Assembly: GCA_036503775.1 (NCBI GenBank)
Contig: DASXWH010000269.1
Span: forward strand, 1-64,000
Length of the DNA stretch: 64,000 bases
Source of the DNA: Ohtaekwangia sp036503775
GTDB lineage: Bacteria > Bacteroidota > Bacteroidia > Cytophagales > Cyclobacteriaceae
Direction: 5' to 3'
A program made the position numbers and the translations under genes. This document shows positions 60,177 through 64,000 of this stretch, one piece after another. Under the pieces are notes generated by a model that was not told the origin of the DNA, made no database searches, and worked only from the letters and a program-made list of their open reading frames with translations. How positions within the stretch are numbered: the stretch's first letter is position 1; each line of letters opens with the position of its first letter.

Positions 60177-61475
60177 ATGAGATATAAAACCATTCCGAAA
60201 GCGCTCTTTGAAGAAAATCGCAAACGCCTTGTTAAAGAATTGAAGCCAAATTCAGTTGTGGTGGTAAATTCAAATGACATCATGCCCACCAACTCTGATG
60301 GTACGATGGGCTTTCGGCAGAACAGCGATCTGTTTCACCTGACGGGTGCCGACCAGGAAGAAAGTATCCTGGTGTTGTGTCCTGATTTTCCGGATAAAAA
60401 ATATCGGGAAGTACTTTTCCTGCGCGAAACCAGCGAGCACATCGCCATATGGGAAGGACATAAGTTCACCAAAGAAGAGGCACGTGAGATCAGTGGCATC
60501 GAAACCGTATTGTGGGTCTCTGAATTTCCACGGCTGTTCAATACCATTATGGTGATGGGTGATACGGAACATGTATACCTCAACACCAATGATCATTACC
60601 GTGCCGATGTAGCGGTTGAAAGCCGTGAAGCACGCTTTGTGAAGTCCTGCCAGGAAAAGTATCCCCTGCACAAGTATGAAAGGCTGGCTCCGATCATGCA
60701 CCGGTTGCGCAGTGTGAAATCCAAATTTGAAATTGATCTGTTGCAGGAAGCCTGTGACATAACGGAGAAAGGATTTCGCAGAGTGCTGAAGTTTGTGAAG
60801 CCTGGCGTGAAAGAATATGAAATTGAAGCGGAGTGGATCCATGAATTTATCCGGAATGGTTCGCGCGGTTTTGCGTATCAGCCGATCATAGCGTCAGGGG
60901 CGAGCTCATGCGTGTTGCACTATATTGAAAACAATAAGGCATGTAAAGCCGGAGATGTGCTGCTGCTGGATGTGGGTGCCGAGTACGCCAACTACAATGC
61001 AGACCTTACCCGCACGATTCCAGTTAGTGGAAAATTCACCAAGCGCCAGCGTGATGTGTATGATGCTGTGTTACGCGTACATCGTGAAGCGTGCAAGATG
61101 CTGAAGGTAGGCGAGAAGTATTTTGAATATCATAAGGAAGTTCAGCAGATCATGGAGAGTGAACTGGTTGGATTAAAGCTGATCGATAAAAAAGACCTGA
61201 AGAACCAGGACAAGAACAAGCCCCTCTTTATGAAATATTTTATGCACGGCACCGGCCATCAACTGGGACTTGATGTACACGATGTGGGCAGCATGTACCA
61301 TAAGATGAAAGAGGGACAGGTGTGGACCGTAGAGCCTGGTATTTATATTCGTGAAGAAGGATTAGGTATCCGGATTGAAAACAATGTGATGATCAAAAAG
61401 AATGGTGTGCTTGACCTGATGAAGAACATCCCGATTGAAGCGGAGGAGATTGAGGAGATAATGAATGGCCGATAA
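60177..61475 (+). CDS. pepP: Xaa-Pro aminopeptidase (peptidase M24B)
   Basis: 432-aa cytosolic metalloexopeptidase that removes N-terminal residues followed by proline. An N-terminal AMP_N domain (about residues 5-135; DIMPTNSDGTMGFRQNSDLFHLTG) precedes the pita-bread catalytic domain (about 175-425). All five metal ligands are visible: DVGAEY and NADLTRT (two Asp), HGTGHQLGLDVHD (His), VEPGIYI (Glu) and IRIENNV (Glu). Its last codons may overlap a possible ATG at 61465 of the next gene. Confidence 0.94.
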   Translation: MRYKTIPKALFEENRKRLVKELKPNSVVVVNSNDIMPTNSDGTMGFRQNSDLFHLTGADQEESILVLCPDFPDKKYREVLFLRETSEHIAIWEGHKFTKEEAREISGIETVLWVSEFPRLFNTIMVMGDTEHVYLNTNDHYRADVAVESREARFVKSCQEKYPLHKYERLAPIMHRLRSVKSKFEIDLLQEACDITEKGFRRVLKFVKPGVKEYEIEAEWIHEFIRNGSRGFAYQPIIASGASSCVLHYIENNKACKAGDVLLLDVGAEYANYNADLTRTIPVSGKFTKRQRDVYDAVLRVHREACKMLKVGEKYFEYHKEVQQIMESELVGLKLIDKKDLKNQDKNKPLFMKYFMHGTGHQLGLDVHDVGSMYHKMKEGQVWTVEPGIYIREEGLGIRIENNVMIKKNGVLDLMKNIPIEAEEIEEIMNGR

Positions 61476-61527
61476 ACTAATTTATAGTGAAGATGTGCAA
61501 AGTGTATCCAGAGTTAAGCAATCCTGT

Positions 61528-62508
61528 ATGAAAGTATTGATTTGTGCAGTAATGTTTTTTGTGATGACTTCGGTAAATGGTCAGGATCTTATCATGCAGT
61601 ATTTTGATCGCACCGGAAATGCAGTGGATAAAAAAGAGGATAGCCATTTCTATGTTATTGGAAAACAAATGCTCTTTTTGGAAACCGCACAAGGCAAGCT
61701 GGATACGGTGGCAGGGTATGTGGATACGGTAAACTCTTATTACACTGCTTCAGATGTTTTACGATCGCGTGAGGTATATAATGGAGATGGGATTCTTCAG
61801 GGAGAGTTCCTGACTTTTTATGAGAACGGCATTCCCATGACTAAAACAACTTTTTTCGATGGAAGACGAATTGGTTATTTTATGAGCTGGTACTCTACCG
61901 GCAAACCACATAGTGTAACCCAGTTTCACAAAGATGCCGGGCACTTCAGTCCATGGCCGGACAATGATTTTAAGATTGTCAATTACTGGGATTCAAAGGG
62001 AAAAAAGATTGTTGATAATGGAGAAGGATTTTGTGACTGTTACTTCAGGGATGACAACTTTCATGAGAAGGGTAAAGTGAAGGGTGGTTTACGGGACTCG
62101 CTGTGGACCGGGTATTCCGGAGATGTCTTGTTATTCAATGAGCACTACACACAGGGTGCACTCGTAAGGGGTGAACGTTTTTACAAAGACCATAAGCAGG
62201 AGTATTTTTCTTTTGATACAAAAGCAGAATACAGGAGCGGTCCCACAGGCATGTATGCATTCATAAACCGAAATCTGAAGTATCCTTCCAATACCGGCAA
62301 GCCAAATGTTCAGGGTTCTGTGTTTGTTCAGTTTGTTGTAGAACGGGATGGAACGTTGACAGAGTTTCAGGTTGTGCAGGGAGTTGATCCTGCATTGGAC
62401 AATGAAGCACTCCGGGTATTAAAGATGATGCCACCGTGGACTCCGGCCTTGCAACGCGGAGAAGCGGTGCGAACCAAATTTATTGTGCCCGTCAAATTTA
62501 TTTTGTGA
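61528..62508 (+). CDS. exported protein with MORN-like repeats and TonB C-terminal domain
   Basis: 326-aa protein. The frame is open from an ATG at 61465 inside pepP; the ATG at 61528 begins a signal peptide (MKVLICAVMFFVMTSVNGQ) and is preferred. Residues about 80-190 contain MORN-like/YwqK-type repeats (NGDGILQGEFLTFYENGIPM, GKVKGGLRDSLWTGYSGD), followed by a TonB C-terminal domain (about 225-326; NLKYPSNTGKPNVQGSVFVQFVVERDGTL, ending VPVKFIL). With a cleaved signal and no membrane anchor it would be a soluble periplasmic TonB-like protein; an uncleaved signal would anchor it. Confidence 0.83.
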   Translation: MKVLICAVMFFVMTSVNGQDLIMQYFDRTGNAVDKKEDSHFYVIGKQMLFLETAQGKLDTVAGYVDTVNSYYTASDVLRSREVYNGDGILQGEFLTFYENGIPMTKTTFFDGRRIGYFMSWYSTGKPHSVTQFHKDAGHFSPWPDNDFKIVNYWDSKGKKIVDNGEGFCDCYFRDDNFHEKGKVKGGLRDSLWTGYSGDVLLFNEHYTQGALVRGERFYKDHKQEYFSFDTKAEYRSGPTGMYAFINRNLKYPSNTGKPNVQGSVFVQFVVERDGTLTEFQVVQGVDPALDNEALRVLKMMPPWTPALQRGEAVRTKFIVPVKFIL

Positions 62509-62510
62509 TC

Positions 62511-62924
62511 ATGGATAAAGTTTTTTCTGATAAAGCCCCCGAACCGGTAGGTTCATACCCTCATGCGCGTAAGGCAGGCAACTTACTTTTCCTATCCGGT
62601 GTTGGTCCGCGTAAACGCGGCTCAAAAGAAATTCCGGGCGTAACACTGGATGCGAATGGAAAGATCATCAGCTACAACATCGAGCAGCAATGCCATGCCG
62701 TTTTTGAAAACGTGCGTCTGATCCTCGAAGCGTCAGGCTCACGCTGGGAGGATCTGATCGATGTAACGGTGTTTCTCACCAACATGAAGGATGACTTTGC
62801 TAGGTTCAATAAAATCTATGCAGAGTACTTCAAAGAGAATCAGCCTTGTCGCACCACCGTTGAAGTGAATGCATTGCCCACACCGATTGCCATTGAGTTG
62901 AAGTGTATCGCACAGATCGGTTAA
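62511..62924 (+). CDS. Rid-family (YjgF/UK114) protein
   Basis: 137-aa member of the Rid family, small trimeric enamine/imine deaminases. Seen: AVGSYPHARKAGNLLFLSG-like N-terminus (EPVGSYPHARKAGNLLFLSG), DVTVFLTNMKDDFARFNKIYAEYF, and the C-terminal CRTTVEVNALPTPIAIELKCIAQI carrying the conserved arginine in the family active-site position. The insertion GVGPRKRGSKEIPGV places it nearer the RutC/2-aminomuconate deaminase-like subgroup than canonical RidA. The ATG lies 2 bases after the previous stop. Its stop codon overlaps the convergent amidohydrolase stop (shared TTAA). Confidence 0.88.
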   Translation: MDKVFSDKAPEPVGSYPHARKAGNLLFLSGVGPRKRGSKEIPGVTLDANGKIISYNIEQQCHAVFENVRLILEASGSRWEDLIDVTVFLTNMKDDFARFNKIYAEYFKENQPCRTTVEVNALPTPIAIELKCIAQIG

Positions 62925-64000
62925 GGTTTGTACACAACGCCTTCTTTCATCACGAAAGAAACGCTTTCCATTGTTTTGATATTTTTTAACGGGTTATCAT
63001 CGGTAGCAACAATGTCAGCCAGTTTGCCCACCTCAAGTGTTCCGATCTTGTCGGCCATTCCGAGAATTCCAGCATTGATGATCGTAGCGGATTTGATGGC
63101 TTCGATGGCGGGCATTCCGGCTTCTACCATGAATGTAAATTCTTTTCCATTTTCGCCATGTGGAAAAACGCCTGCGTCCGTACCAAACGCGATCCTCACT
63201 CCGCGTTTATAGGCTTTTCCAAAAGTCCGCTGGATCTGCGGACCAATCTCCAGGGCTTTGGGTACCACGAGCGGATGATAATATCCGGGTACCTTTGCCT
63301 GGTCGCCAACAAATCTTCCCGCGGTAATGGTAGGCACATAGTAAGTACCCTTCTCGATCATAAGATCCATTACTTCTTCGGTCATTTTTGTGCCGTGTTC
63401 GATGGTGGTTATTCCGGCAAGTACTGCGCGCTTCATACCTTCTGCACCATGTGCGTGTGCTGCAGTATGCATGTTGTAATCTTTAGCTGTTTCAATAATA
63501 GCCTTCAGTTCTTCATCGGTGAACTGCGGACCACTTCCATCCTTCGCTATACTTAACACACCACCGGTTGCCGTGATCTTGATCAGGTCAGATCCGTCCT
63601 TATACCGTTGGCGCACGGCCTGTCGTGCATCTTCCGGACCATTGATTACGCCTTCTTTTGGTCCCGGATCCCCCATAAGGTCTTTGCGATAGCCGTTTGT
63701 CGGATCGGCATGACCTCCGGTAGTCGCAACGGATTTTCCGGCAGTGAAAATCCGCGGACCGGTAACGAGTCCCTGGTTGATCGCATTACGCAATGCGATG
63801 TTCACACCAGATCCACCCAGATCACGGACGGAAGTGAAACCAGCCAGCAATGTTTTTTTAGCATACACGGTAGAACGAAAAGCGATATCAGCATCATTCA
63901 GGGTAAACCGTTGAAGGTTGATATCCTTGTTGGTTTCGTTTTCCAGGTGCACATGCATATCGATCAGTCCCGGCATCACCGTTTTTTTACTGAGGTCAAT
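62921..64000 (-). CDS. amidohydrolase (Xaa-Pro dipeptidase / imidazolonepropionase-like), 5' end missing
   Basis: C-terminal 360 residues of a metal-dependent amidohydrolase; the frame stays open to the right edge, so the start is outside. Visible motifs: GLIDMHVHLE (metal His pair), DLIKITATGGVLS with the carboxylated-lysine position, AAHAHGAEGMKRAV (His), TIEHGTKM (His) and FGTDAGVFPHG (Asp). The protein ends KIGTLEVGKLADIVATDDNPL..VVYKP. Such proteins in Bacteroidota are often exported prolidase-like enzymes. It is convergent with the Rid-family gene. Confidence 0.88.
   Translation of the reverse strand: MDLSKKTVMPGLIDMHVHLENETNKDINLQRFTLNDADIAFRSTVYAKKTLLAGFTSVRDLGGSGVNIALRNAINQGLVTGPRIFTAGKSVATTGGHADPTNGYRKDLMGDPGPKEGVINGPEDARQAVRQRYKDGSDLIKITATGGVLSIAKDGSGPQFTDEELKAIIETAKDYNMHTAAHAHGAEGMKRAVLAGITTIEHGTKMTEEVMDLMIEKGTYYVPTITAGRFVGDQAKVPGYYHPLVVPKALEIGPQIQRTFGKAYKRGVRIAFGTDAGVFPHGENGKEFTFMVEAGMPAIEAIKSATIINAGILGMADKIGTLEVGKLADIVATDDNPLKNIKTMESVSFVMKEGVVYKP

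Noticed and set aside
60270..60842. 190-aa open frame on the minus strand
   Set aside because: Antisense to the Xaa-Pro aminopeptidase N-terminal and linker region; no start signal or motif.

Overview
The window comes from a member of the phylum Bacteroidota, most likely order Cytophagales. This is inferred from gene content: a secreted subtilase with a type IX secretion (T9SS) C-terminal sorting domain, a TonB-dependent receptor with an STN domain paired with a DUF4249 lipoprotein, DUF4199 and DUF4252 proteins, a BatA-type VWA protein, a SemiSWEET, two TonB energy transducers, and weak or absent Shine-Dalgarno sequences. The DNA looks chromosomal and densely coding. I see no rRNA, tRNA, IS element, prophage or CRISPR array, and no gene-free stretch longer than about 225 bases.

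Layout. 1-5.1 kb: a TonB protein, a TRIC/UPF0126 channel, and on the minus strand cardiolipin synthase, a secreted protein and a DODA-type dioxygenase. 5.2-10.4 kb: a VWA protein with a duplicated helical domain, then an ECF sigma factor, a one-pass membrane protein (possible anti-sigma) and two DUF4252 proteins, with an ECF-type promoter candidate upstream of sigma. 10.4-15.4 kb: an ABC exporter pair, a Tat-exported Gfo/Idh oxidoreductase, a SemiSWEET, a CDF-like transporter with DUF4269, and an Hsp20-like protein. 15.4-19.4 kb (minus): a serine hydrolase, then an operon of Zn-ribbon protein, P-loop sulfotransferase, class IV aminotransferase and NUMOD4/HNH endonuclease. 19.5-25.5 kb: a short SSB and a 1784-aa T9SS-exported subtilase.

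25.6-35.3 kb (plus): BatA-VWA, a dihydroorotase homologue that has lost its metal site, two DUF4199 membrane proteins, two GT2 glycosyltransferases, SPOR-like/OmpA, bestrophin-like and TPR proteins. 35.3-43.8 kb (minus): a tightly packed operon of secreted protein, STN TonB-dependent receptor, DUF4249 lipoprotein, MG2/plug-like protein, MFS transporter and a frameshifted small GNAT. 44-51.9 kb (minus): rny, zapA, a coiled-coil protein and pheT, then DUF1684 with a serine hydrolase, radC and rpsT. 52-64 kb: M1 aminopeptidase and a divergent S1/P1-type enzyme, a GAF-PAS membrane sensor, a thioredoxin-fold protein, SRPBCC/GyrI-like, DUF4199, DUF2071, an Xaa-Pro aminopeptidase, a MORN-like/TonB protein, a Rid-family protein, and an amidohydrolase cut by the right edge.

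The least ordinary signals are: (i) three intergenic elements built of 7-base units in head-to-head inverted arrays (31.0, 51.5 and 57.6 kb); (ii) the sulfotransferase-aminotransferase operon with a free-standing HNH endonuclease; (iii) an apparent 8-base slippage deletion that broke the small GNAT gene; (iv) the metal-site-less dihydroorotase homologue; and (v) the MG2 protein carrying a receptor-plug-like segment inside a TonB-receptor operon. I found no clear defence system or wholly new multigene system.
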